The notes under the pieces were generated by a model. It was given only the letters and a program-made list of their open reading frames with translations. It had not been told where the DNA came from and made no database searches. Below, piece after piece: positions 10,201 to 19,958 of a DNA stretch of 64,000 bases (within the stretch, counting starts at the first letter, position 1; every line of letters starts with the position of its first letter). Origin of the DNA: Aphanomyces cochlioides (lineage: Eukaryota; Oomycota; Saprolegniomycetes; Saprolegniales; Verrucalvaceae); NCBI GenBank assembly GCA_019828595.1, contig JAHQRK010000034.1:248001-312000 (forward strand). The letters are read 5' to 3'. Position numbers and translations under genes: made by a program.

Positions 10201-11272
10201 CTCATCTTTGGATGTTCCCCTTTGGCACAACTCGTATCTGCCTGGACTCGAAGACCTATACGATCAGTGCTCTACATCGACGCAAGACCAAGCCAATGTA
10301 TTGGCTTCGCTTCACATCACGAAGTTGTCGCATTTGTTGACTCCGTGTCAGCGAGTTTGGCCAGCTTCGATCTTGTTCGACAAAATCAACCGTGCCTGCC
10401 GCCAAGCCAATTTTGTCCCTCCAACGAAACAATGGATCTCAATCTTGGTGACCAAGTTATCACGATTGTTTGAGATTGTTTCTGAAGAGGATGCTCCCGT
10501 GTTCCACTTGCCGACGCCAAGCTCTGAATGGATGGAATGGCACTGGATGATACACCCTGACTCGAGTCCGATCTTGTTGGCGCTTGCGACTTCGAAATCG
10601 GCTAAGATCAGAGCTTCTCCAGCTGCCAGCTCGTCCATTCTTCCTACCAAGCATCTCAACCTGCCATCCAACTTTTACGAAGACCCCAAGCGCCTTACCC
10701 AACTTGCCGCCTTCCTCCAACCCGACCACATTCTCCCTCGATATGGAGAGTTCATTTTCAAGACCCTTCTCCGCGCCAACGCCATGCAATATCTGTTTCA
10801 GTACCAAGACCCCAAGCCGACGTGTGTCTTCTGTCGTGTCAATGAGACGTACGAGCATTTCCTGTTCTCTTGTGGATATGGTCAATCTGTTTGGTATTCC
10901 TTCAAGACAATCCAGCGACTGCTCGAGTGTTCCTTTCCGTCAACGTGTCTGGAAATGTTCTACGAGACGCCCAAGCCGTCCGATGGATACTACATCCGTG
11001 GCTATCTGAAGATCTGGCCGATTGTCCGAGCCTGCGTGTATTATCAAATATGGCTCCAACGTGCCGATCGCACCTTTCGACCCGACCTCACAGCGAAGAG
11101 TCCGATGGAAGTTGCCATTCATGCTGCCTCTTTGATCAAGCTACATCTACAACAGCTCCTGGTTGATCTCCCTCTCAAGAAGGGATACACCAAGGTATTC
11201 AATGTGCTCAAGCATCTATCTTCGGACCCCTGGTTACGTCAACACGCCATTCCTGACAGTGTCGTTTCATGA
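7217..11272 (+). CDS. LINE ORF2 protein, intact endonuclease-reverse transcriptase (1,351 aa)
   Basis: This is the only complete uninterrupted ORF2 in view. It would nick target DNA and reverse-transcribe the element RNA from the nick. APE-type endonuclease, about residues 18-260: SLNTNGF (22-28), catalytic Glu in QET (Glu50), NIYAP (138-142), GGDFN (168-172), RLDYIF (226-231) and Asp254-His255. A linker with coiled-coil character follows. Reverse transcriptase, about 540-830: NYRPISLLN, motif A LDFEKAFD (Asp626), motif B QGDPLSP (685-691), motif C FADD (725-728). The C-terminal zinc motif is Cys1203-x2-Cys1206-x7-His1214-x4-Cys1219, as in zf-RVT-type LINEs. I took the ATG, not the GTG three bases earlier. 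All catalytic residues I can check are present; activity is unproven. Confidence 0.93.
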   Translation: MSDNNFSDVPTELVDWDPQIISLNTNGFSNSHRYILDKLSSVHDVSFIQETRFRTPSLHDRVAFHWQQITNHEGSLFFEEPIYPEVSTSPATGGLATLIHPHSPLKNATQVPHDNPVLRGRYLQVRCTLGPLTVVLHNIYAPAAFQQRASYFEELPRDFPPHALHIVGGDFNCTLNKDLDSLRPSTSTMAGTLQLEQWMHSLSLVDLFRRQNPVARAFTSPTLTNRLDYIFCSSTLAGLRHWKATHMPHVPQADHVACRIISKRQTLRHGSGSWKAPTWLLRLPRAAEIVHGCLDRFLDKSPTFHNISKAYDILVNDIRSQLKEFHSQRLEKQRLPLKKLAVEIASLLQVPNMRQDSVLVDRVRDLQKQIHELQDRDKQFRQDQAFQLHLYEAERSSKFHFMSPVPTPLKKTVFKELVDVNGNVVSNQQGMSDVLVDYYKDLFAAPEVQRSGDEVSSFLTPLTRHKQLPEQAQKELSAPLRANEFYHAIRHSSSNSAPGPNALPFEVLKLAPHKWSLVLELLFTHQLHSHPRLTPMQLVSTLVLLHKKGPKSQAKNYRPISLLNTDVKILTSILAYRLQRHIRHIIHPDQQGFIRRSNIQTNIARLDDMLHHIKLHSPSSMVALLDFEKAFDRVDHAYLLRVLRHYGFPETFVDMVRVLYSGRKSRILVNGFLSKPVHISRGVLQGDPLSPLLFVIALEPMCQLLRQHSNYGIKCGDRYHTGSYFADDSQLYAANETCLHRQLALVQTFCDKSGFRLNVDKTQILTYSQLNGNLASLQVTSDSPVKALGILVAPNLSPLARFNYVFEKFVARLSLWLYKARTMAGKVTILHSICLPVLWYQLAFVPADKDLAKKIDKAMLQFMHGEEINPSSSVHGLRLIKKEIIFMPKKSGGLGLHHALALWQQHNRSVMIRCIQAITTPPRKSAMSAWITPGYTLLEKAFHPWGSPRDLLLANGSSAFIRQLYKNPNITPMWKALLSSWFESRWTPYGCPNHISSLDVPLWHNSYLPGLEDLYDQCSTSTQDQANVLASLHITKLSHLLTPCQRVWPASILFDKINRACRQANFVPPTKQWISILVTKLSRLFEIVSEEDAPVFHLPTPSSEWMEWHWMIHPDSSPILLALATSKSAKIRASPAASSSILPTKHLNLPSNFYEDPKRLTQLAAFLQPDHILPRYGEFIFKTLLRANAMQYLFQYQDPKPTCVFCRVNETYEHFLFSCGYGQSVWYSFKTIQRLLECSFPSTCLEMFYETPKPSDGYYIRGYLKIWPIVRACVYYQIWLQRADRTFRPDLTAKSPMEVAIHAASLIKLHLQQLLVDLPLKKGYTKVFNVLKHLSSDPWLRQHAIPDSVVS

Positions 11273-11292
11273 GAGAGCTGACGGCTCACTCA
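11270..11292 (+). promoter_or_regulatory. Hairpin at the ORF2 stop codon, 3' UTR
   Basis: TGAGAGAGC pairs with GCTCACTCA around a TGACG loop, with one internal mismatch; the ORF2 TGA is the first arm's start. The same hairpin exists in other copies in different forms: 9 perfect pairs in F (from 24202) and in the last array unit (from 49995), 6 pairs in D, E and the J-type copies. Such 3' stem-loops are known binding sites for the RT in some LINE families; that role is inferred here. Confidence 0.5.
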
Positions 11293-11418
11293 CTTCATCT
11301 CCTGTTCAATGACCACTTTGCCATATTCTGTTTTCCAAGTTCTATTTATACAGTACGAGGCAAATTAGTAAGTCATTAGGGCCTTTGCTCAAAAATATGG
11401 TTAATACAACTCATTTAA
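11273..11418 (+). other. LINE 3' UTR and tail (reference copy)
   Basis: The 3' UTR of copy C runs from the ORF2 stop to TCATTTAA and has no poly(A) or simple-repeat tail. The same end is found at 15561, 19956, 24350, 32006, 35648, 40320, 50143, 58127 and 63171, each followed at once by another piece of the element. In C alone an AAGG-to-ATGG change creates an ATG at 11397. Confidence 0.88.
11353..11373 (+). repeat. 3' UTR arm of element-terminal inverted repeat
   Basis: These 21 nt match the reverse complement of the first 21 nt of the element (24631-24651 in copy G) at 19 of 21 positions, with 14 consecutive matches (GTACGAGGCAAATT). The repeat lies 45 nt before the 3' end. It occurs in every copy with a complete 3' end but not in the 1,030-bp array units, which break 3 nt before it. 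It could pair the two RNA ends. Confidence 0.8.
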
Positions 11419-14400
11419 TCATCTCCCTCAACACCAATGGCTTCTCCATCAGTCATCGGTACATCCTCGACAAACTATCAAGTGTTCACGACGTTTCCTT
11501 TATCCAAGAAACCCGTTTCCGCACGCCAAGTCTCCACGACCGTGTTGCGTTCCATTGGCAACAAATCACAAACCACGAAGGCTCTTTGTTCTTTGAAGAG
11601 CCTATTTACCCTGAAGTATCCACGTCGCCAGCCACTGGAGGTCTGGCTACGTTGATACATCCTCACTCTCCTTTGAAGAACGCCACTCAAGTCCCTCATG
11701 ACAACTCAGTGCTTCGTGGTCGTTATCTACAAGTGCGATGTACTCTGGGTCCACTGACAGTCGTTCTCCACAATATCTATGCGCCGGCAGCCTTCCAAGA
11801 ACGAGCAAGTTACTTCGAAGAATTGCCACGCGACTTTCCTCCACATGCGCTCCACATTGTTGGAGGAGATTTCAACTGCACTCTCAACAAAGATTTGGAT
11901 TCGTTGAGACCCAGTACCTCCACCATGGCCGGCACCCTTCAACTGGAACAATGGATGCACAGTTTGTCTCTGGTGGATCTGTTTCGCCGTCAAAACCCCG
12001 TGGCAAGAACCTTCACAAGTCCCACACTCACCAACCGACTCGACTACATATTTTGTTCGTCCACCTTGGCGGGTCTTCGTCATTGGAAGGCGACGCACAT
12101 GCCACACGTTCCACAGGCTGACCACGTGGCTTGTCGTATCATCACAAAGCGTCAAACATTGCGCCATGGCTCTGGATCATGGAAAGCTCCAACTTGGCTA
12201 CTTCGTCTACCACGAGCGGCCGAGATTGTTCATGGATGTCTGGATCGATTTTTGGACAAGTCTCCAACATTCCACAATATCTCCAAGGCCTACGACATGC
12301 TGGTCAATGATATCCGCTCCCAACTCAAAGAATTCCATTCTCAACGATTGGAGAAACAACGTCTGCCGTTGAAGAAGTTAGCTGTCGAGATCGCTTCGCT
12401 TTTGCAAGTCCCCAACATGCGTCAAGATTCAGTGCTGGTGGATCGAGTGCGAGACCTTCAAAAGCAAATTCACGAGCTGCAAGATCGAGACAAGCAGTTT
12501 CGTCAAGACCAGGCGTTCCAACTTCATTTGTACAAAGCAGAGCGCTCGTCCAAGTTCCACTTCATGTCCCCTGTCCCTACCCCCTTGAAGAAGACAGTCT
12601 TCAAAGAGTTGGTGGATGTCAATGGAAATGTTGTCTCCAATCAACAAGGCATGTCTGACGTCCTGGTCGACTACTACAAGAACTTGTTTGCAGCTCCCGA
12701 GGTGCAGCGATCTGGAGACGAAGTGTCGTCATTTCTGACCCCATTGACTCGACACAAGCAACTGCCAGAGCAAGCCCAGAAAGAGCTGTCGGCTCCCTTG
12801 CGCGCCAACGAGTTCTATCATGCTATTCGACACAGCAGTTCGAACTCAGCGCCAGGTCCCAACGCTCTGCCATTCGAAGTCCTCAAACTTGCACCTCACA
12901 AGTGGTCGTTGGTATTGGAGCTGCTATTCACACACCAGCTCCATTCTCACCCTCGCTTGACTCCCATGCAACTTGTCAGTACGCTGGTGTTGCTGCACAA
13001 GAAAGGCCCCAAGTCACAAGCCAAGAACTATCGGCCCATTAGCCTACTCAACACGGATGTGAAAATCCTGACGAGTATTCTGGCTTATCGACTCCAGCGC
13101 CACATTCGACACATCATCCACCCGGACCAGCAAGGCTTTATCCGTCGAAGCAATATCCAAACCAATATTGCACGACTGGATGACATGCTGCACCACATCA
13201 AACTACACAGTCCGTCCTCGATGGTGGCACTGCTTGACTTTGAGAAAGCTTTTGATCGCGTGGACCACGCGTACTTGCTCCGCGTCCTCCGTCACTATGG
13301 CTTTCCCGAAACCTTTGTTGACATGGTTCGCGTACTGTACTCGGGCCGCAAGTCTCGCATCTTGGTGAACGGCTTCTTGTCCAAGCCAGTTCACATCTCA
13401 CGCGGTGTGTTGCAAGGTGATCCACTGTCGCCACTTCTGTTTGTGATCGCTTTAGAACCGATGTGCCAACTCCTACGGCAACACTCCAACTATGGCATCA
13501 AGTGTGGGGATCGCTACCACACTGGGAGTTACTTTGCCGACGACTCGCAACTCTATGCGGCAAATGAGACGTGCCTCCACCGGCAGCTTGCATTGGTTCA
13601 AACCTTTTGCGACAAGTCTGGTTTCCGACTCAACGTAGACAAGACCCAAATTCTGACCTACAGCCAGTTGAATGGGAACCTTGCCTCACTACAAGTTACT
13701 TCCGACAGTCCCGTGAAGGCTCTTGGTATCTTGGTTGCGCCCAATCTTTCTCCATTGGCACGTTTCAATTACGTGTTTGAGAAGTTTGTGGCTCGCTTGT
13801 CTTTGTGGCTCTACAAGGCTCGAACCATGGCCGGAAAAGTCACTATCCTGCACAGCATATGTCTGCCTGTGTTATGGTACCAACTGGCTTTTGTCCCTGC
13901 CGACAAAGACCTGGCCAAAAAGATCGACAAGGCCATGCTTCAATTTATGCATGGTGAAGAAATCAACCCATCCTCCTCTGTCCATGGCCTCCGTTTGATC
14001 AAAAAGGAGATCCTATTCATGCCGAAGAAGTCCGGTGGCTTAGGCCTGCACCATGCACTTGCTTTATGGCAACAACACAACCGCTCTGTCATGATCAGAT
14101 GCATTCAAGCCATCACCACCCCACCCCGCAAGTCTGCCATGTCTGCCTGGATTACGCCGGGCTATACTCTCCTCGAGAAGGCTTTTCATCCATGGGGTTC
14201 CCCCCGAGATCTCCTCTTGGCAAATGGCTCTTCTGCATTCATCAGACAACTGTACAAGAATCCCAATATCACTCCAATGTGGAAAGCCTTATTGAGTAGC
14301 TGGTTTGAATCCCGCTGGACTCCGTACGGCTGTCCAAATCACATCTCATCTTTGGATGTTCCCCTTTGGCACAACTCGTATCTGCCTGGACTCGAAGACC

Positions 14401-15416
14401 TATACGATCAGTGCTCTACATCGACGCAAGACCAAGCCAATGTATTGGCTTCGCTTCACATCACGAAGTTGTCGCATTTGTTGACTCCGTGTCAGCGAGT
14501 TTGGCCAGCTTCGATCTTGTTCGACAAAATCAACCGTGCCTGCCGCCAAGCCAATTTTGTCCCTCCAACGAAACAATGGATCTCAATCTTGGTGACCAAG
14601 TTATCACGATTGTTTGAGATTGTTTCTGAAGAGGATGCTCCCGTGTTCCACTTGCCGACGCCAAGCTCTGAATGGATGGAATGGCACTGGATGATACACC
14701 CTGACTCGAGTCCGATCTTGTTGGCGCTTGCGACTTCGAAATCGGCTAAGATCAGAGCTTCTCCAGCTGTCAGCTCGTCCATTCTTCCTACCAAGCATCT
14801 CAACCTGCCATCCAACTTTTACGAAGACCCCAAGCGCCTTACCCAACTTGCCGCCTTCCTCCAACCCGACCACATTCTCCCTCGATATGGAGAGTTCATT
14901 TTCAAGACCCTTCTCCGCGCCAACGCCATGCAATATCTGTTTCAGTACCAAGACCCCAAGCCGACGTGTGTCTTCTGTCGTGTCAATGAGACGTACGAGC
15001 ATTTCCTGTTCTCTTGTGGATATGGTCAATCTGTTTGGTATTTCTTCAAGGCGATCCAGCGACTGCTCGAGTGTTCCTTTCCGTCCACGTGTCTGGAAAT
15101 GTTCTACGAGACGCCCAAGCCGTCCGATGGATACTACATCCGTGGCTATCTGAAGATCTGGCCGATTGTCCGAGCCTGCGTGTATTATCAAATATGGCTC
15201 CAACGTGCCGATCGCACCTTTCGACCCGACCTCACAGCGAAGAGTCCGATGGAAGTTGCCATTCATGCTGCCTCTTTGATCAAGCTACATCTACAACAGC
15301 TCCTGGTTGATCTCCCTCTCAAGAAGGGATACACCAAGGTATTCAATGTGCTCAAGCATCTATCTTCGGACCCCTGGTTACGTCAACACGCCATTCCTGA
15401 CAGTGTCGTTTCATGA
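11397..15416 (+). CDS. LINE ORF2 of copy D, nearly complete, with start supplied by copy C tail
   Basis: The frame is open from the tail of copy C through the end of ORF2. It keeps ORF2 from residue 20 or 21 on, so the endonuclease motifs (SLNTNGF, QET, GGDFN, RLDYIF, Asp-His), the RT motifs including FADD, and the zinc motif are all present; only about 19 N-terminal residues are lost. An ATG at 11397, found only in this tail copy, would add eight tail-encoded residues in frame, for 1,339 aa. Whether it is transcribed or translated is unknown. Without that ATG it is a 5'-truncated ORF2. Confidence 0.75.
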   Translation: MVNTTHLIISLNTNGFSISHRYILDKLSSVHDVSFIQETRFRTPSLHDRVAFHWQQITNHEGSLFFEEPIYPEVSTSPATGGLATLIHPHSPLKNATQVPHDNSVLRGRYLQVRCTLGPLTVVLHNIYAPAAFQERASYFEELPRDFPPHALHIVGGDFNCTLNKDLDSLRPSTSTMAGTLQLEQWMHSLSLVDLFRRQNPVARTFTSPTLTNRLDYIFCSSTLAGLRHWKATHMPHVPQADHVACRIITKRQTLRHGSGSWKAPTWLLRLPRAAEIVHGCLDRFLDKSPTFHNISKAYDMLVNDIRSQLKEFHSQRLEKQRLPLKKLAVEIASLLQVPNMRQDSVLVDRVRDLQKQIHELQDRDKQFRQDQAFQLHLYKAERSSKFHFMSPVPTPLKKTVFKELVDVNGNVVSNQQGMSDVLVDYYKNLFAAPEVQRSGDEVSSFLTPLTRHKQLPEQAQKELSAPLRANEFYHAIRHSSSNSAPGPNALPFEVLKLAPHKWSLVLELLFTHQLHSHPRLTPMQLVSTLVLLHKKGPKSQAKNYRPISLLNTDVKILTSILAYRLQRHIRHIIHPDQQGFIRRSNIQTNIARLDDMLHHIKLHSPSSMVALLDFEKAFDRVDHAYLLRVLRHYGFPETFVDMVRVLYSGRKSRILVNGFLSKPVHISRGVLQGDPLSPLLFVIALEPMCQLLRQHSNYGIKCGDRYHTGSYFADDSQLYAANETCLHRQLALVQTFCDKSGFRLNVDKTQILTYSQLNGNLASLQVTSDSPVKALGILVAPNLSPLARFNYVFEKFVARLSLWLYKARTMAGKVTILHSICLPVLWYQLAFVPADKDLAKKIDKAMLQFMHGEEINPSSSVHGLRLIKKEILFMPKKSGGLGLHHALALWQQHNRSVMIRCIQAITTPPRKSAMSAWITPGYTLLEKAFHPWGSPRDLLLANGSSAFIRQLYKNPNITPMWKALLSSWFESRWTPYGCPNHISSLDVPLWHNSYLPGLEDLYDQCSTSTQDQANVLASLHITKLSHLLTPCQRVWPASILFDKINRACRQANFVPPTKQWISILVTKLSRLFEIVSEEDAPVFHLPTPSSEWMEWHWMIHPDSSPILLALATSKSAKIRASPAVSSSILPTKHLNLPSNFYEDPKRLTQLAAFLQPDHILPRYGEFIFKTLLRANAMQYLFQYQDPKPTCVFCRVNETYEHFLFSCGYGQSVWYFFKAIQRLLECSFPSTCLEMFYETPKPSDGYYIRGYLKIWPIVRACVYYQIWLQRADRTFRPDLTAKSPMEVAIHAASLIKLHLQQLLVDLPLKKGYTKVFNVLKHLSSDPWLRQHAIPDSVVS

Positions 15417-15561
15417 GTGAGCTGACGGCTCACCACTTCATCTCCTGTTCAATGACCACTTTGCCATATTCTGTTTTCCAAGTTCTATTTATACAGTACG
15501 AGGCAAATTAGTAAGTCATTAGGGCCTTTGCTCAAAAATAAGGTTAATACAACTCATTTAA
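11419..15561 (+). mobile_element. LINE copy D, 5'-truncated
   Basis: This starts within ORF2 (element nt about 3239, codon 21) directly after the tail of C, and ends with the standard tail at 15561. No leader or ORF1 is present. The 3' end leads straight into copy E. Confidence 0.92.
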
Positions 15562-15563
15562 CC

Positions 15564-17045
15564 AAGGCAATTGTCAAGAAAATGGCTGCATTGACCAAGT
15601 CAGTGATAGCAGCATTCAACCCTACTGCTGGTCAGAACATCAAGTCGCCGCATTTGAGAGTCATTTTCAAGTCGTCTGCGCCTCCTGCAGTGCTGGTGCC
15701 AAAATCCGGCGACGCACTACGCGAAATCACCATTACGGATCCGTCGGGTCAGCCTTTTGTCGTCGTGTTTCAGCACAAGATCGCTGCTCTGAACAAGACA
15801 TTGCCTCCGTCGATTGTTTCACGACGTGCAGAGGCCAAGGCTGAAAAAGCGAAGGCAAAAGCGGCCAAGGCAGCGGCAAAATCTCCTCCGTCAGGAGAAA
15901 AAGAACCTGAACATGATGGAGACGATCATGATCAAGACCCTGGAACAAATGCGGAAGGCAAGGCCGACTCAACTGAGGCATCTGAAGATGGTCAAGATGA
16001 ACAACCACAGCCAACAGCTCCTTCTCATGGCTCTGATGTCGATATGTCTGGTGACAGCGATCCCCCTAACAACAATGGACAAGACAAACAACAAGAAGAT
16101 GTGGAAATGTCTACCAACGAATCGCCCGCTCTTGCTCCACCAAGTGAGCAGCCCAAGAACTCGCTGGACCTTCAATTGGTAACGGGCTACCGGTCTGGAC
16201 CAGCTCCAAAACGTACTTTGCCTTCGTCCCCACGTTTGGATCCCCTGCCGACATCCAACCGTTTTCATATCCTCGAAGAAGACGACGTGGAACTCTCGTT
16301 TGAAGACTTTGCAGTGCCTCGAATTATATTGGAAGATTCAAGTGCGCCACGCCCGAAAAAGACCAAAGGCAAAGCGAAGAAACAACGACTTAACAAGTCT
16401 GCTGCAGCCCACCTCGAATTGGCGAAGAAGATCATTCGAGACAAGAAAGTCGAAGGCAGTATCACCGAATGTCAACGCATTTTGCGAGATGATCCTCAGC
16501 TCGTTGCACATGCTATGTACGCACAAGATGAAGACCTCAGTTTGTTTCAGTCACTTGTTGCAACCAAGACTATTGAGCGCAAGATGGCTTTGTTAAAAGC
16601 TCAAGGCAAGCCTCACAACGACAAACATCACGTCAACTTCATGGCTCAATACAAGATTCACCCGTCAGAAATCTTGGAAGAATTGACCACGGACATACCA
16701 GAGATCAAGCGCATCCTCTTTGCACTTGCTACGATTGACTTATTCCTCTCAAATCGGGCCCCAGACCTCTACACAAACTCGGAGGCACTGACTGTTCTAT
16801 TGAACCAAGAAGCAACAAGATTGCCTGACACCAACTGCTTGACGGACTGGTCGCTGTTTGCTTTGATCGAAAACTTCAGCGACAATCTCGAGAAGTTCAC
16901 TTTGCCGGCTCCCGTCTTGTCGGCCATCTCGATGCTCAAAAGCATCACCAACAATTACCACATCGACGAGCTCTGCAGCAAAGCTCACCACTCCATGAAC
17001 GCCGACGAAATTGATCCCCTCGATTTGGAGGACGATCAACTCTAA
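15564..17045 (+). pseudogene. LINE ORF1 C-terminal half, copy E
   Basis: This encodes residues 520-1012 of ORF1: the end of the globular part, the Ala/Lys helix, the acidic linker, the basic Lys/Arg cluster and the helical C-terminus. The reading frame is undamaged but has lost its own start. The frame is open back into D's tail through a TTG codon only, so no normal start exists upstream; the first internal ATG is at codon 526. Confidence 0.85.
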
Positions 17046-17123
17046 GGCTTCTATCCCCTGCTTCAATCCATTTCAACCTCCCCTCTGACCCCTCCATTCT
17101 ACTCATTTTCATCTGTACTCGTG

Positions 17124-19811
17124 ATGAGTGACAACAACTTCTCCGATGTCCCAACTGAACTCGTGGACTGGGACCCACAAATCATCTCCCTCAACACCAA
17201 TGGCTTCTCCAACAGTCATCGGTACATCCTCGACAAACTATCAAGTGTTCACGACGTTTCCTTTATCCAAGAAACCCGTTTCCGCACGCCAAGTCTCCAC
17301 GACCGTGTTGCGTTCCATTGGCAACAAATCACAAACCACGAAGGCTCTTTGTTCTTTGAAGAGCCTATTTACCCTGAAGTATCCACGTCGCCAGCCACTG
17401 GAGGTCTGGCTACGTTGATACATCCTCACTCTCCTTTGAAGAACGCCACTCAAGTCCCTCATGACAACCCAGTGCTTCGTGGTCGTTATCTACAAGTGCG
17501 ATGTACTCTGGGTCCACTGACAGTCGTTCTCCACAATATCTATGCGCATATCCAAACCAATATTGCACGACTGGATGACATGCTGCACCACATCAAACTA
17601 CACAGTCCGTCCTCGATGGTGGCACTGCTTGACTTTGAGAAAGCTTTTGATCGCGTGGACCACGCGTACTTGCTCCGCGTCCTCCGTCACTATGGCTTTC
17701 CCGAAACCTTTGTTGACATGGTTCGCGTACTGTACTCGGGCCGCAAGTCTCGCATCTTGGTGAACGGCTTCTTGTCCAAGCCAGTTCACATCTCACGCGG
17801 TGTGTTGCAAGGTGATCCACTGTCGCCACTTCTGTTTGTGATCGCTTTAGAACCGATGTGCCAACTCCTACGGCAACACTCCAACTATGGCATCAAGTGT
17901 GGGGATCGCTACCACACTGGGAGTTACTTTGCCGACGACTCGCAACTCTATGCGGCAAATGAGACGTGCCTCCACCGGCAGCTTGCATTGGTTCAAACCT
18001 TTTGCGACAAGTCTGGTTTCCGACTCAACGTAGACAAGACCCAAATTCTGACCTACAGCCAGTTGAATGGGAACCTTGCCTCACTACAAGTTACTTCCGA
18101 CAGTCCCGTGAAGGCTCTTGGTATCTTGGTTGCGCCCAATCTTTCTCCATTGGCACGTTTCAATTACGTGTTTGAGAAGTTTGTGGCTCGCTTGTCTTTG
18201 TGGCTCTACAAGGCTCGAACCATGGCCGGAAAAGTCACTATCCTGCACAGCATATGTCTGCCTGTGTTATGGTACCAACTGGCTTTTGTCCCTGCCGACA
18301 AAGACCTGGCCAAAAAGATCGACAAGGCCATGCTTCAATTTATGCATGGTGAAGAAATCAACCCATCCTCCTCTGTCCATGGCCTCCGTTTGATCAAAAA
18401 GGAGATCATATTCATGCCGAAGAAGTCCGGTGGCTTAGGCCTGCACCATGCACTTGCTTTATGGCAACAACACAACCGCTCTGTCATGATCAGATGCATT
18501 CAAGCCATCACCACCCCACCCCGCAAGTCTGCCATGTCCGCCTGGATTACGCCGGGCTATACTCTCCTCGAGAAGGCTTTTCATCCATGGGGTTCCCCCC
18601 GAGATCTCCTCTTGGCAAATGGCTCTTCTGCATTCATCAGACAACTGTACAAGAATCCCAATATCACTCCAATGTGGAAAGCCTTATTGAGTAGCTGGTT
18701 TGAATCTCGCTGGACTCCGTACGGCTGTCCAAATCACATCTCATCTTTGGATGTTCCCCTTTGGCACAACTCGTATCTGCCTGGACTCGAAGACCTATAC
18801 GATCAGTGCTCTACATCGACGCAAGACCAAGCCAATGTATTGGCGTCGCTTCACATCACGAAGTTGTCGCATTTGTTGACTCCGTGTCAGCGAGTTTGGC
18901 CAGCTTCGATCTTGTTCGACAAAATCAACCGTGCCTGCCGCCAAGCCAATTTTGTCCCTCCAACGAAACAATGGATCTCAATCTTGGTGACCAAGTTATC
19001 ACGATTGTTTGAGATTGTTTCTGAAGAGGATGCTCCCGTGTTCCACTTGCCGACGCCAAGCTCTGAATGGATGGAATGGCACTGGATGATACACCCTGAC
19101 TCGAGTCCGATCTTGTTGGCGCTTGCGACTTCGAAATCGGCTAAGATCAGAGCTTCTCCAGCTGTCAGCTCGTCCATCCTTCCTACCAAGCATCTCAACC
19201 TGCCATCGAACTTTTACGAAGACCCCAAGCGCCTTACCCAACTTGCCGCCTTCCTCCAACCCGACCACATTCTCCCTCGATATGGAGAGTTCATTTTCAA
19301 GACCCTTCTCCGCGCCAACGCCATGCAATATCTGTTTCAGTACCAAGACCCCAAGCCGACGTGTGTCTTCTGTCGTGTCAATGAGACGTACGAGCATTTC
19401 CTGTTCTCTTGTGGATATGGTCAATCTGTTTGGTATTTCTTCAAGGCGATCCAGCGACTGCTCGAGTGTTCCTTTCCGTCCACGTGTCTGGAAATGTTCT
19501 ACGAGACGCCCAAGCCGTCCGATGGATACTACATCCGTGGCTATCTGAAGATCTGGCCGATTGTCCGAGCCTGCGTGTATTATCAAATATGGCTCCAACG
19601 TGCCGATCGCACCTTTCGACCCGACCTCACAGCGAAGAGTCCGATGGAAGTTGCCATTCATGCTGCCTCTTTGATCAAGCTACATCTACAACAGCTCCTG
19701 GTTGATCTCCCTCTCAAGAAGGGATACACCAAGGTATTCAATGTGCTCAAGCATCTATCTTCGGACCCCTGGTTACGTCAACACGCCATTCCTGACAGTG
19801 TCGTTTCATGA
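17124..19811 (+). pseudogene. LINE ORF2 of copy E with in-frame loss of residues 142-597 (895 aa)
   Basis: The frame is open from the normal ATG to the normal TGA, but 456 codons are missing at 17547/17548. The joint converts codon 142 to His and resumes at IQTNIARL. Lost are the endonuclease catalytic core (GGDFN, RLDYIF, Asp-His), the linker and the first RT blocks (NYRPISLLN). Motifs A, B and C with FADD and the zinc motif remain. The product could not work as a normal LINE enzyme. The deletion ends are not GT-AG, so a spliced intron is unlikely. Confidence 0.88.
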
Positions 19812-19958
19812 GTGAGCTGACGGCTCACCACTTCATCTCCTGTTCAATGACCACTTTGCCATATTCTGTTTTCCAAGTTCTATTTATACAGTACGAGGCA
19901 AATTAGTAAGTCATTAGGGCCTTTGCTCAAAAATAAGGTTAATACAACTCATTTAACC

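Larger units (their letters stand above)
7108..11418 (+). mobile_element. LINE copy C, 5'-truncated, intact ORF2 and 3' end
   Basis: This copy holds the last codons of ORF1 (TAA at 7136-7138), the 78-nt spacer, complete ORF2 and the complete 3' UTR ending TCATTTAA at 11418. It is 5'-truncated at about element nt 3072. Upstream it joins the inverted fragment B, and downstream it runs directly into truncated copy D. It belongs to the variant with Gln at ORF2 residue 68, as do D, E and F; A, G, L, M and O have Arg. Confidence 0.92.
15562..19956 (+). mobile_element. LINE copy E, 5'-truncated with internal deletion
   Basis: This copy begins in ORF1 at codon 520 and runs to the standard tail, but lacks 1,368 bp of ORF2. 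It follows the tail of D with CC at the joint, as in the target (ggCCaaggc). Confidence 0.9.

Noticed and set aside
11375..11381. TTAGGG in the 3' UTR, as a hint of telomere targeting
   Set aside because: Single copy in the UTR, and no telomeric repeat array adjoins any tail.
11391..11399. AATAAA polyadenylation signal in the 3' UTR
   Set aside because: Only AAAAATAAGG is seen, and no poly(A) follows at any insertion.
17540..17555. The 1,368-bp gap in E and F as a spliced intron
   Set aside because: The ends in the complete copies are not GT-AG, and the gap removes conserved catalytic sequence.
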